From NCBI GenBank assembly GCA_033761915.1, contig JANRMC010000048.1:1-27499 (forward strand): a stretch of 27,499 nucleotides of DNA. The letters run 5' to 3'. The position numbers were made by a program, and so were the translations under genes. Of this stretch, positions 16,267-23,223 are shown piece after piece (position 1 is the stretch's first letter; the number at the start of each line of letters is the position of its first letter). The DNA comes from JACMLD01 sp033761915. GTDB taxonomy: Bacteria > Bacteroidota > Bacteroidia > Chitinophagales > Chitinophagaceae. The notes under the pieces are model-generated. The model was not told the DNA's origin and ran no database searches. It saw only the letters and a list, made by a program, of their open reading frames with translations.

Positions 16267-17816
16267 AACTCAAAAGATTTAATGGTTGGAAAAATTACCG
16301 GCTCCACACCAGCAGCTTTTAATAAACTGGCTGTTTCGCCGCCAGCGCATAAATGTATGGCCGTTGCATTTGCATAGTTGCCATAAAACTCAAACTGTGC
16401 AAAGCTGCTCCAAAATATGGCAGTTGCTTTTTTAAGCTGGTCTATTATCTGTAAATCGTTATTCGTTTTTAATGCGTAATTGCTGATGGCTTTGTATCCT
16501 TTTTGTTTCCACCGTAGGGCGGCAGTGGTATTGGTAATAATGCAAATATTGCTGGTATTTATTTGCAATAATGGCATCGATAGGGATGGCAGTAAAAATT
16601 CAAATCCCAATCCATCAGCACAGGCAGTTATCCAGTAACCTTGCTTAGCCAGTTCATACCAGGTGCGGGTACCTGCTGCTATAATTATTTTTTGGTCACC
16701 AGCTTTTAGTTCATTGTTCAGCAAAGGTTGCGTCGCACCCTTGTACTGCAACAAGTGCGCAGCAGTTTTGGTAATAGCTTTAAAATTTGAAACAAAAATT
16801 ACCGGCTCGTTGCTTTCAACGGTTGTGTCAGAATCCCATTCGTACGAAAAGAATTTTTTCATTACATCGGTGGAAGAGAAAACCTCGTTGGGTTGCAACG
16901 CTAATGCTGGTGCCGGCACCCAGCGGGTAAAGGCGGTGCCTTCCGCATCGGTACCACTGGCATACACATGTAAACCATGTTGTGTGGCTAAAGTGGTAAC
17001 GCCAAATTTTTGAATACACCCCGTGCCATATTTTACTGCTTCAGTTCTTTCTGCAAAACAATCTGCATACAGTTGCAGATTATTAATGGCATTTAATATT
17101 TCCACGGCTCTTTTGTTAGCGGGGTTTGCTTCGGCCACAATTGCACCCTGGCAAGGTGCTGGCACACATTCAATTAATGGCAATACCATTATTTTTTTAT
17201 CAGCAAGTAATTGTTTTACAGAAATGCCTTCAGTATTAATATTGCCTTCAGATTTTAGTAAGCGGTTTAAACCTGCTGTTGCTAAAATAGTAGCATCGTA
17301 TGCTCCGCTATTCAGTTTTTTTAAACGTGTTTCCACATTACCCCTTATGGGTTTTGTGGTAATATTTATTGTGGTGTTTAATTGCGGTAGCGCCTTTTTT
17401 AAAAACACGGTAGCCATCGCCTCACGGCGGGGAGAGCAGGTGCCAATCGTTATGGTTTCTCCATTCTTTAATTTTTGTTCAATATTGTTATTGAAAATAA
17501 CCACATCCCGGGTGTCCTCCCGGTCAATAACAGCAAACACATTGGTGCCAAAGAAATGCTCGCTGCTCATGTCTTTTAAAGAATGCACGGCAATATCTGC
17601 TTCCCCACTTTGCAGGGCATCAAAAATATCTTTGGTAAAAAAGTCGCTGCCTTCAACGGTATGCAGGGGTGTTTCCTGCAGCGCATCACCTTTGCTGCTG
17701 CGTGCAATTACGGTAACCTTAATTTCTGGAAAATGCTTTTCAATGAATTGCCGGGCAATATCAATCTGCAGCAGCGACAGCCTCGAACTCCTGCCTATCA
17801 GTCGGATTGTTTCCAT
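16227..17816 (-). CDS. hemC: Hydroxymethylbilane synthase / uroporphyrinogen-III synthase fusion (HemC-HemD)
   Basis: 529 residues. Residues 1-about 305 are HemC: start METIRLIGRSSRLSLLQ, AVHSLKD with the catalytic Asp82, TCSPRREA, PIRGNVETRLKKL, VPAPCQGA, and the dipyrromethane-cofactor cysteine Cys267 in YGTGCIQKFG. Residues about 335-529 are a highly divergent HemD: FVSNFKAITKTAAHL at the start, and near the end IFWSSFAQFEFYGNY, AIHLCAGGETASLLKAAGVEP and a final SFELWKNSF, which follow the HemD pattern. Together they make uroporphyrinogen III from porphobilinogen. Residues about 356-373 (from QYKGATQPLLN onwards) are encoded by repeat copy 8, in frame. The gene overlaps ALA synthase by 56 bases upstream and hemB by 40 bases downstream. 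Confidence 0.93.
   Translation of the reverse strand: METIRLIGRSSRLSLLQIDIARQFIEKHFPEIKVTVIARSSKGDALQETPLHTVEGSDFFTKDIFDALQSGEADIAVHSLKDMSSEHFFGTNVFAVIDREDTRDVVIFNNNIEQKLKNGETITIGTCSPRREAMATVFLKKALPQLNTTINITTKPIRGNVETRLKKLNSGAYDATILATAGLNRLLKSEGNINTEGISVKQLLADKKIMVLPLIECVPAPCQGAIVAEANPANKRAVEILNAINNLQLYADCFAERTEAVKYGTGCIQKFGVTTLATQHGLHVYASGTDAEGTAFTRWVPAPALALQPNEVFSSTDVMKKFFSYEWDSDTTVESNEPVIFVSNFKAITKTAAHLLQYKGATQPLLNNELKAGDQKIIIAAGTRTWYELAKQGYWITACADGLGFEFLLPSLSMPLLQINTSNICIITNTTAALRWKQKGYKAISNYALKTNNDLQIIDQLKKATAIFWSSFAQFEFYGNYANATAIHLCAGGETASLLKAAGVEPVIFPTIKSFELWKNSFTRLHNVV
16697..16749. repeat. Dispersed repeat copy 8 (orientation R), inside hemD coding sequence
   Basis: ACCAGCTTTTAG arm (from 16698) and core GTTGCGTCGCACCCTTGTAC (16727-16746), as well conserved as intergenic copies. 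Read on the minus strand it encodes residues about 356-373 of the HemC-HemD protein without a frameshift or stop. Confidence 0.8.
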
Positions 17817-19020
17817 GTAATATTTTTTTGAGGCTGTATGCCAGGTGATTGATGTGCTTGGGAAGATGCCGGGCAGTTATAATAATACGCAGGCATTCTT
17901 CTCCGGCCGGAACGGTAGGATAGTTAATAGGTTGCAGGTAAATACCATGTTGCATCAGTAGTTCACTGGCCAGCTTACGGCATTCAGCGGCACCCTTTAC
18001 TGGTAATATTGTTATATGCGAATTGTTTGGGGTAAAAGGAATATTATTGTTTGCAAACTGCAGCCTTAGTTGCTGCACATTGTTAAAAAATGCTGCCCTG
18101 ATGCTGTTTTCTTCTTTTATAAGTTGTATACTTTTAACTGCAGCAGCACATACTGCCGGTGGCAGTGATGTGGTAAATATAAAGCCACTGCCAAAGCTTC
18201 TTACAAAATCTATTAAGGTATTACTGGCGGCAATATAACCTCCAAAAACGCCAATAGCCTTAGAAAGCGTGCCGTTTACTATATCAACAGACTCCTGCAT
18301 ATTTTCTTGTTCTAATATGCCTGCGCCGGTGTTGCCGTAAAGACCTACACCATGCACCTCATCAATATAAGTAAGGGCATTATATTTTTTTGCCAGTGCT
18401 ACTATTTCTTTAACCGGCGCAATAGTACCACTCATGGAGTACACGGATTCAAAAACAATCAACTTTGGTTTGGAAGCTTCAATGCCGGTTAACAATGCTT
18501 CCAGGTGCTGTAAATCGTTATGCCTGAAAATTTTTTTTTCGTTTTTGCAGCCTCTGATGCCTTCTATAATGGAAGCATGATTTTTCTCATCTGATAAAAT
18601 AACGAGACCGGGTATGTTTTTACCCAAGGTTTGCAATGTGGTAACATTGGCCTGGTAGGCACCATTAAACAATAAAGCTGTTTCTTTTTTATGCCAGGCA
18701 GCCAAAACCACTTCCAGAGATTTATGATAATTGGTAGTGCCAGAGATATTACGGGTGCCTCCGCTGCCAGTACCACTATTATGAGCCACAAAACCCATTT
18801 TAGAAATTACTTCTTCATGGGTGCTCATACCTAAATAATCGTTACTGCACCAGTTAACCGCATGCTGTTGTTTGCCGTTGGTATCGGCAAAGTAAAACGC
18901 CGGAAAATGCCGGGCACTCTTATTTACTTCTAAAAAGTAACGGTAATTACCTTCAGTTTTTAGCTGCTCCAGTTTTTGGGTTAAAAAACTGCCGTAATTA
19001 AATGGTTGCGGGTTACTCAT
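17761..19020 (-). CDS. hemA: 5-aminolevulinate synthase (C4/Shemin pathway)
   Basis: 419 residues from ATG 19018-19020; a TTG 9 bases upstream is also in frame but would fall in the promoter. A PLP enzyme of the alpha-oxoamine synthase family that condenses glycine with succinyl-CoA. ALA-synthase hallmarks distinguish it from BioF and KBL: VNWCSNDYLGM, GGTRNISGTTNYHKSLE, SDEKNHASIIEGIR, IFRHNDLQHLE, FESVYSMSGTIAPV, DEVHGVGLYG, PLP lysine in GTLSKAIGVFGGYIA (Lys254), FIFTTSLPP and INYPTVPAGEECLRI. Most Bacteroidota are thought to make ALA from glutamyl-tRNA, so this gene is unexpected. It is first in the operon; its 3' end overlaps hemC by 56 bases. A promoter -7 box and a palindromic operator lie directly upstream. 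Confidence 0.93.
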   Translation of the reverse strand: MSNPQPFNYGSFLTQKLEQLKTEGNYRYFLEVNKSARHFPAFYFADTNGKQQHAVNWCSNDYLGMSTHEEVISKMGFVAHNSGTGSGGTRNISGTTNYHKSLEVVLAAWHKKETALLFNGAYQANVTTLQTLGKNIPGLVILSDEKNHASIIEGIRGCKNEKKIFRHNDLQHLEALLTGIEASKPKLIVFESVYSMSGTIAPVKEIVALAKKYNALTYIDEVHGVGLYGNTGAGILEQENMQESVDIVNGTLSKAIGVFGGYIAASNTLIDFVRSFGSGFIFTTSLPPAVCAAAVKSIQLIKEENSIRAAFFNNVQQLRLQFANNNIPFTPNNSHITILPVKGAAECRKLASELLMQHGIYLQPINYPTVPAGEECLRIIITARHLPKHINHLAYSLKKILHGNNPTDRQEFEAVAAAD

Positions 19021-19026
19021 GAAGGG

Positions 19027-19057
19027 CAAAATTATGCATTTCCTACTAAATTAGTAG
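19027..19057 (-). promoter_or_regulatory. Promoter and operator of the ALA synthase-siroheme operon
   Basis: TAATTTTG (-7 box, 19027-19034 on the minus strand) ends 6 bases before the ATG, predicting an almost leaderless mRNA. No TTTG is found at the proper -33 distance; that position is taken by the perfect palindrome CTACTAA-A-TTAGTAG (19043-19057). A weak -33 with an overlapping operator is typical of activator-dependent promoters, but repression is equally possible. Confidence 0.6.
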
Positions 19058-19140
19058 ACTGTTTTTTACACCATACAAACGGGTGTTATCTAAAGGCAGG
19101 CAACGGTATATAAGCCGGTGAAAATCATTAATACCTTAAA

Positions 19141-19163
19141 CCCGGCATGGTAACCAACCCGGG
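19141..19163 (-). terminator. Possible terminator after the MOSC gene
   Basis: CCCGG and CCGGG arms with a 13-base loop that itself contains GGTAACC, 30 bases beyond the MOSC stop and followed by a short T-run on the minus strand. The rest of the 172-bp gap (19021-19192) holds only the operon promoter and operator. Confidence 0.35.
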
Positions 19164-19192
19164 CAGTTTTATTTTAAACTATCTCAAAAGTA

Positions 19193-20011
19193 TTAAAACC
19201 TTTTTGCAATACGCCGGGTAATAGTAAGGCTATCGCCTACATGAATGAATCCTTTTTTATTATAAAGAATATTCTGTCCAAAGAATATTTTGTTATCCTG
19301 CTGGCGATAAGTGGCCAGTGTTTTTAGCGGCTCTTTTCCTCTGGTGGCGGTTATAGGGTTAATTGTGGTTACCACGCAGCGGGCACAAAGCTTTACACCC
19401 CAAAAAGAAATTCCATTTAACTCAAATTCACCCATCTCATCTTCTTCATAAGGGAGACAGCCCTTAATAACAAGATTGGGCCGGAAATGCTGCATGGTTA
19501 CCGGTGTTTGAAGGCGCTGGTTTAAATCATCTAAAGAAGCCTCACTAATCAGCAGGATGGGGTAGCCGTCTGAAAAAGAAGTGATTTCATTATTCAATGC
19601 ATAGCGGGTATCTACTTTTCTTAGCGATGCATCTGGCATGTACACCAGTTTGCATTTTACCAGTAGTTGCTGGCTAAACCAGTCGTCAATGGCAGTGTCT
19701 ACTAATATGGCTTCACAGGTATCGTCCCAAACGGTTACAGCAATTGTGTTATTAGTAGCGGGTTGCCATGGAATAAGTATGGATGCTGCCGGGTTATTTA
19801 TATTTTTTATTGCTATGCCATTTGGATGCAGGGTGGTTTGTAATAGGGCCATGGCTGGTAATTCCCGCTGGCTTAAAAAACGGTTTTGCTCATCCACCAG
19901 CATCCAGCGGCGGTCGTGTTCAAAACCACGATCTGTCAGAGATGCCTGTGCCACTGCAATGCCACCTAATGATTTTACTGGGTAAATGTATAACTGGCTT
20001 ACTGTAATCAT
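19193..20011 (-). CDS. MOSC domain protein (mARC/YcbX-like, without ferredoxin)
   Basis: 272 residues. An N-terminal beta-barrel (residues about 1-110: LYIYPVKSLGGIAV, LTDRGFEHDRRWMLVDEQNRFLSQRE) is followed by a MOSC domain (about 130-270) with FRPNLVIKG and the molybdenum-binding cysteine motif CARCVVTTINP (Cys209, Cys212). This is the layout of mARC-type enzymes, which reduce N-hydroxylated compounds with a molybdenum cofactor. E. coli YcbX carries an extra C-terminal ferredoxin domain that is absent here, so a separate electron donor is needed. Its place beside mobA and the nitrate reductase fits a molybdenum enzyme. Transcribed alone, towards the tetrapyrrole operon. Confidence 0.9.
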   Translation of the reverse strand: MITVSQLYIYPVKSLGGIAVAQASLTDRGFEHDRRWMLVDEQNRFLSQRELPAMALLQTTLHPNGIAIKNINNPAASILIPWQPATNNTIAVTVWDDTCEAILVDTAIDDWFSQQLLVKCKLVYMPDASLRKVDTRYALNNEITSFSDGYPILLISEASLDDLNQRLQTPVTMQHFRPNLVIKGCLPYEEDEMGEFELNGISFWGVKLCARCVVTTINPITATRGKEPLKTLATYRQQDNKIFFGQNILYNKKGFIHVGDSLTITRRIAKRF

Positions 20012-20040
20012 TTAATTTGTTTAGTGCTGCCTGATGTGCT

Positions 20041-20127
20041 GTTGTTGAAGGGTGCCCCGAAAGCCATGCGCAAATCCTGTGGGGTTTTCAACAAGCAACA
20101 ACTGTTGTCTTTACTTACCGCTACCGG
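20041..20127. repeat. Dispersed repeat copy 9 (orientation L, long form)
   Basis: GTTGAAGGGTGC followed by an insertion almost identical to that in copy 3: CCCCGAAAGCC, a middle in which the flank AAATCC is kept but neighbours differ, GGGGTTTTCAACAAGCAAC, then an arm ending TACCGG. The outer GTTGAA/TTCAAC pair and the CCCC/GGGG pair are kept, while CCCCGAA/TTCGGGG has decayed. It lies in the 182-bp divergent region between the MOSC and SelW-like genes. Confidence 0.8.
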
Positions 20128-20193
20128 ATACATAAATAATACATTCAGCTATATTTAAATAACAACTAAATTTGATTACAATATTAATACTTT

Positions 20194-20484
20194 ATGCAAC
20201 CAGTTATAACAATTGAATATTGCCCAAAATGCCATTGGCTGTTACGGGCTGCTTATATGGCGCAGGAGTTTTTAACAACTTTTGAAGGGGATGTAAAAGC
20301 AGTTACACTGGTGCCCAGTGAAATTAGTGGCCGCTACACTATTCATGTAAACAATGCAAAAGTTTTTGACCGTAAAGAGTATGGCGGCTTTCCGGAAATA
20401 AAAGAATTAAAACAACTGGTAAGGGATGTGGTGGCGCCGGGTAAAAGCCTGGGTCATTCTGATACCAAACCTCATCACCTGTAA
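20194..20484 (+). CDS. SelT/SelW/SelH-type Rdx family protein (Cys form)
   Basis: 96 residues, one thioredoxin-like domain of the Rdx family. It has the redox motif CPKC (Cys10, Cys13; no selenocysteine), WLLRAAYMAQEFLTTFEGDV, VFDRKEYGGFPEIKELKQLVRD and the C-terminal LGHSD typical of the bacterial group. The presumed role is thiol-disulfide exchange; the substrate is unknown. It is followed after 9 bases by mobA on the same strand, so the two form an operon. A TAAATTTG box (20167-20174), about 20 bases before the ATG, could be its -7 element, though no clear -33 box is present. Confidence 0.9.
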   Translation: MQPVITIEYCPKCHWLLRAAYMAQEFLTTFEGDVKAVTLVPSEISGRYTIHVNNAKVFDRKEYGGFPEIKELKQLVRDVVAPGKSLGHSDTKPHHL

Positions 20485-20493
20485 AGCTTAATT

Positions 20494-21075
20494 ATGCTGG
20501 GCGTAGTATTGTGTGGCGGACAAAGCATGCGAATGGGAAGCGACAAAGGCTTGCTTAAATTACATGCCAGCACCTGGGCGCAAACAGCAGTTGATAAAAT
20601 AGCTGCGGTAAATTTGCAATATGTGCTTTCAGTAAATGCACAACAACAAGAGGCCTATGAAATCTTTTTTGATAAAAAATTATTGGTGCAGGATGAACCG
20701 TTACTTGATTTGAAAGGGCCTTTATGTGGTGTACTGTCTGTACACTTACAATACCCGCAGGAAGATTTGCTGGTGCTGGCCTGCGATATGCCGCTGATGG
20801 AAGCTGGTTTATTAAATGAACTGATTGCTTTTTATAGAACACAGCAGCCAGCAGCCTGTTTATTTAATAATGATGGTGCCCCTGAACCACTTTGTGCAAT
20901 ATATACTGCTGCAGCACTGCACCATATTCATCAACTACATCTCTCCGGAAAATTGCTGCGGCATAGCATGAAGTTTATGCTGGAACAAATACAAGTGGCT
21001 GTATTGCCCTTACCTGCCGAAAAGAAAAACTGCTTTCGTAATTTTAATGCCCATGCCGAATTAAACGGCTTGTAA
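20494..21075 (+). CDS. mobA: Molybdenum cofactor guanylyltransferase
   Basis: 193 residues. Transfers GMP from GTP to molybdopterin to make the MGD cofactor needed by the nitrate reductase encoded nearby. The N-terminal nucleotide-binding signature is clear: VVLCGGQSMRMGSDKGLL (residues 4-21), followed by LDLKGPLCGVLS and the metal-binding ACDMPLM. The C-terminus ends FRNFNAHAEL, matching the family's NINTPEDL-type region. It is the second gene after the SelW-like gene. Its last 15 bases overlap the 3' end of the convergent rubredoxin-tailed gene, so the two transcripts can interfere or share a 3' end. Confidence 0.95.
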   Translation: MLGVVLCGGQSMRMGSDKGLLKLHASTWAQTAVDKIAAVNLQYVLSVNAQQQEAYEIFFDKKLLVQDEPLLDLKGPLCGVLSVHLQYPQEDLLVLACDMPLMEAGLLNELIAFYRTQQPAACLFNNDGAPEPLCAIYTAAALHHIHQLHLSGKLLRHSMKFMLEQIQVAVLPLPAEKKNCFRNFNAHAELNGL

Positions 21076-22557
21076 TACAAACTTTTTTCTTTCTGCCATT
21101 TCAAAATCTTCTTTAGGGGCTTCGCAAACAGCGCAGCTATACGATTGTGGCAAGCTGCTAAAGCTGGTGCCTGCGGCAATACCATTTTCTGCATCACCCA
21201 GTTGCTCATCATACACTGTTAAACAATGCTGGCACTGGTATACCACGCCTGCCAGTTCATTTGCCACTTCTTTTTCTTTAGCCGGTGTTTTTTTGCCTGC
21301 TGCCGGAACAATTTGTTTTTGCTGGTAACTGTAAAATGCCAGTATGGCTCTTCTTAATTGTTCTGGCAATAAAGATTTTGGATTGCTGCGGCTAAACACC
21401 AGTCCGGTTCTTTCGTTGGGGTTAAAATCTTTGGCGCATAAAATATCAAACACATGTAAAAGTTCTAAACGGCCAATACGCAACAGCGGCCGGCGGCGTA
21501 TTAATATGCTGCTGAATACTTCGCTCTTGGTTCTTCTTTTTATACCCACACAAATACCAAAGGTGCGTGTATCATCTGCACTTAAATGCTGTACCACATA
21601 ATTTTTAATGGCCAGGGCTTTGCTGCTGTTATCTTCTACCTGAAAGTTTAACTCATTGGCCGCATGGCGCACATTTATCTGATGTTTTGCCAGCAAATCG
21701 TTCCATAACTGGCGGTCTTTTTCTTCAATACCTTTTATAATGAGCGATTTCCATGGGGTGGAGCATACCTGACCCACTTTGGTTTGCAAACAAAGCAGGC
21801 AAAGATCTTTTAAAAATGCAATGCTGAACAATTCATCCCTGCGGTAAATACCCAGCCAGTATTTGTTATTGTATCGGTTTAACCCTTCATAGTAAGGCAG
21901 GTTAAAAGCGGGTAATTGCAATGCCGCTTCCACAGGTTTGGTTATAAAAGAAGTATCGCTTACCAGTTTATACAATGCATCTCCGCTGGCAGTAGCGTTA
22001 TCGTAAAACAAGGCTTTGTTTTCAAAAATTACTGTTTCAATTTGTTTAGACATGCGTGCCACATCATTGGTGTACACCATATCCTTCCATTCATACACCA
22101 CATTGGTTTTAGGAAAGCGTATAAACAAATGCCAGAAATGCTGCGCCACTGGCGAGGCTACCCAATTAATATTACCGGTTAATAAAGGCGTAAAGCTCTG
22201 GTTACTGTCAGACACATTAATTTTAAGCCTTGGTGTATAATCTACCAGGTCAAAAATATCTTTATACACCCCTTCACTCAGCCATGTTTTTGTAATAAAA
22301 ACTTCTTCTGCGGCATAAGAGCTAATAATGTTAGGGTAGTGGTCTGCATCACACTCGTAGGTAATGCCAAGCGTTTCCAATTCATTGGTAAAACTATTCA
22401 GCATTTCAGTACTGATATCAATAAACAACTGCTGCCTCAGTCCAAAACGAATATGATACACGTGGGCGTTGGTGGCGGCTACCAGTATGTTATATAAATC
22501 ACCGGGAGAAATAATTCCGCCCATGAAGTTTATCTTAACGCTGTAACTTGTTTTCAT
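21061..22557 (-). CDS. Sulfite/nitrite-reductase-fold protein with C-terminal rubredoxin domain
   Basis: 498 residues. The N-terminal half looks like a sulfite/nitrite reductase half-domain: GGIISPGDLYNILVAATNA and FGLRQQLFIDI (residues about 13-48), NIISSYAAEEVF (about 76-87), LKINVSDSNQSFTP (111-124) and GNINWVAS (128-135). Where siroheme enzymes have the SGCPNxC-like cysteines, this protein has SDSNQSFTP, so those [4Fe-4S]/siroheme ligands appear lost. A second repeat (about 225-330) contains CLLCLQTKVGQVCSTPWKSLIIKG, like CobG. Residues 440-485 are a complete rubredoxin with Cys442, 445, 475 and 478 and the spacing of classic rubredoxins. It lies in the nitrate cluster behind the nitrate-reductase-associated protein, so an electron carrier or assembly role is likely; not itself proven to be an enzyme. 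Confidence 0.85.
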   Translation of the reverse strand: MKTSYSVKINFMGGIISPGDLYNILVAATNAHVYHIRFGLRQQLFIDISTEMLNSFTNELETLGITYECDADHYPNIISSYAAEEVFITKTWLSEGVYKDIFDLVDYTPRLKINVSDSNQSFTPLLTGNINWVASPVAQHFWHLFIRFPKTNVVYEWKDMVYTNDVARMSKQIETVIFENKALFYDNATASGDALYKLVSDTSFITKPVEAALQLPAFNLPYYEGLNRYNNKYWLGIYRRDELFSIAFLKDLCLLCLQTKVGQVCSTPWKSLIIKGIEEKDRQLWNDLLAKHQINVRHAANELNFQVEDNSSKALAIKNYVVQHLSADDTRTFGICVGIKRRTKSEVFSSILIRRRPLLRIGRLELLHVFDILCAKDFNPNERTGLVFSRSNPKSLLPEQLRRAILAFYSYQQKQIVPAAGKKTPAKEKEVANELAGVVYQCQHCLTVYDEQLGDAENGIAAGTSFSSLPQSYSCAVCEAPKEDFEMAERKKFVLQAV

Positions 22558-22569
22558 TGTTTATTTTTT

Positions 22570-22617
22570 ATACCAGCATTTGTTCTTCAGGCAACATCGT
22601 TGCGTCGCAATCCTTTC
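22570..22617. repeat. Dispersed repeat copy 10 (orientation R)
   Basis: ATACCAGC arm then GTTGCGTCGCAATCCTTTC (22599-22617), with a small change in the CACCCTT part. It lies between the rubredoxin-tailed gene and the upstream gene. Confidence 0.65.
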
Positions 22618-22630
22618 ATCTTTTGTGTTG

Positions 22631-23143
22631 CTATTGGGCCGTAGCCAATCCAAACTCCTTCATAGCTTTTGGAAAGTTTTTGTTTTCATGCCCCGGCCTG
22701 CACAATTTTAATAATGCAAAACGCTGCAGGTTGGTTAACTGCTGCCATTGTGCGGTATGTATCTTCCAACCACTTTCTGTTGCTTTTTCCTGCAGCATGT
22801 CCGGTATGGTGTTTAATATACTCCATGCCGGTGTTGCTTCAATTGCCAGAGTGGTTGCTTCTGCATCGGTATGCTTTCTTATTAACCCTACAAGGTACTG
22901 ATGGTATGCATCAATTTCCTGCGGGGTTGCAGCCCGACGCGTAGCTAAAATAATTTTTTCTAAAGTGCTAAATCGGTTCCACTCAGCCAGCTTTAACTTA
23001 ATGCCCGCAGCATCCATTTTAAAACGTACTATCATGGGTATACAACGCATATTCTTTTCTACAAAGTCTTCTTCAAAGTCAAAGTAGCCCCTTTCTCCTA
23101 AAGGGGGATTCAAGAATTTTTTATATGAATCTATTTCGTTCAT
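22631..23143 (-). CDS. Nitrate reductase associated protein
   Basis: 170 residues of the Nitr_red_assoc family (PF09655), known next to assimilatory nitrate reductases of cyanobacteria; function unproven. Family landmarks: FDFEEDFVEKNMRCIPMIVRFKMDAAGIKLKLAEWNRF, EKIILATRR and, near the end, LTNLQRFALLKLCRPGHENKNFPKAMKEF. Residues 1-19 (ending NPPLGERG) precede the usual family start and are encoded by a CCCCTTT/AAAGGGG hairpin, a common short repeat in Bacteroidota, so they may be a late addition. It stands between the nitrate reductase and the rubredoxin-tailed gene, same strand, as part of the cluster. Confidence 0.9.
   Translation of the reverse strand: MNEIDSYKKFLNPPLGERGYFDFEEDFVEKNMRCIPMIVRFKMDAAGIKLKLAEWNRFSTLEKIILATRRAATPQEIDAYHQYLVGLIRKHTDAEATTLAIEATPAWSILNTIPDMLQEKATESGWKIHTAQWQQLTNLQRFALLKLCRPGHENKNFPKAMKEFGLATAQ
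23088..23106. repeat. CCCCTTT hairpin inside the NRAP coding start
   Basis: CCCCTTT-CTCCT-AAAGGGG, a perfect 7-bp stem, translated as residues about 13-19 of the nitrate reductase associated protein. A related hairpin lies at the narK end (27009-27026). Confidence 0.6.
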
Positions 23144-23162
23144 AGTTCAATAGCGTTTTTTT

Positions 23163-23210
23163 GCTGAAGGGTGCGACGCAACAACTGCTGCATTCAGTTA
23201 CAACTGCCGG
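23163..23210. repeat. Dispersed repeat copy 11 (orientation L)
   Basis: GCTGAAGGGTGCGACGCAAC (23163-23182), AACTGCTGC arm, ending TGCCGG 14 bases downstream of the nitrate reductase stop codon. Confidence 0.75.
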
Positions 23211-23223
23211 CTACCTACTTGTT

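Noticed and set aside
17761..19020. BioF (8-amino-7-oxononanoate synthase) or KBL instead of ALA synthase
   Set aside because: The WCSNDYLGM, GGTRNISGT, RHNDLQHLE and INYPTVP motifs and the heme-gene context favour ALA synthase.
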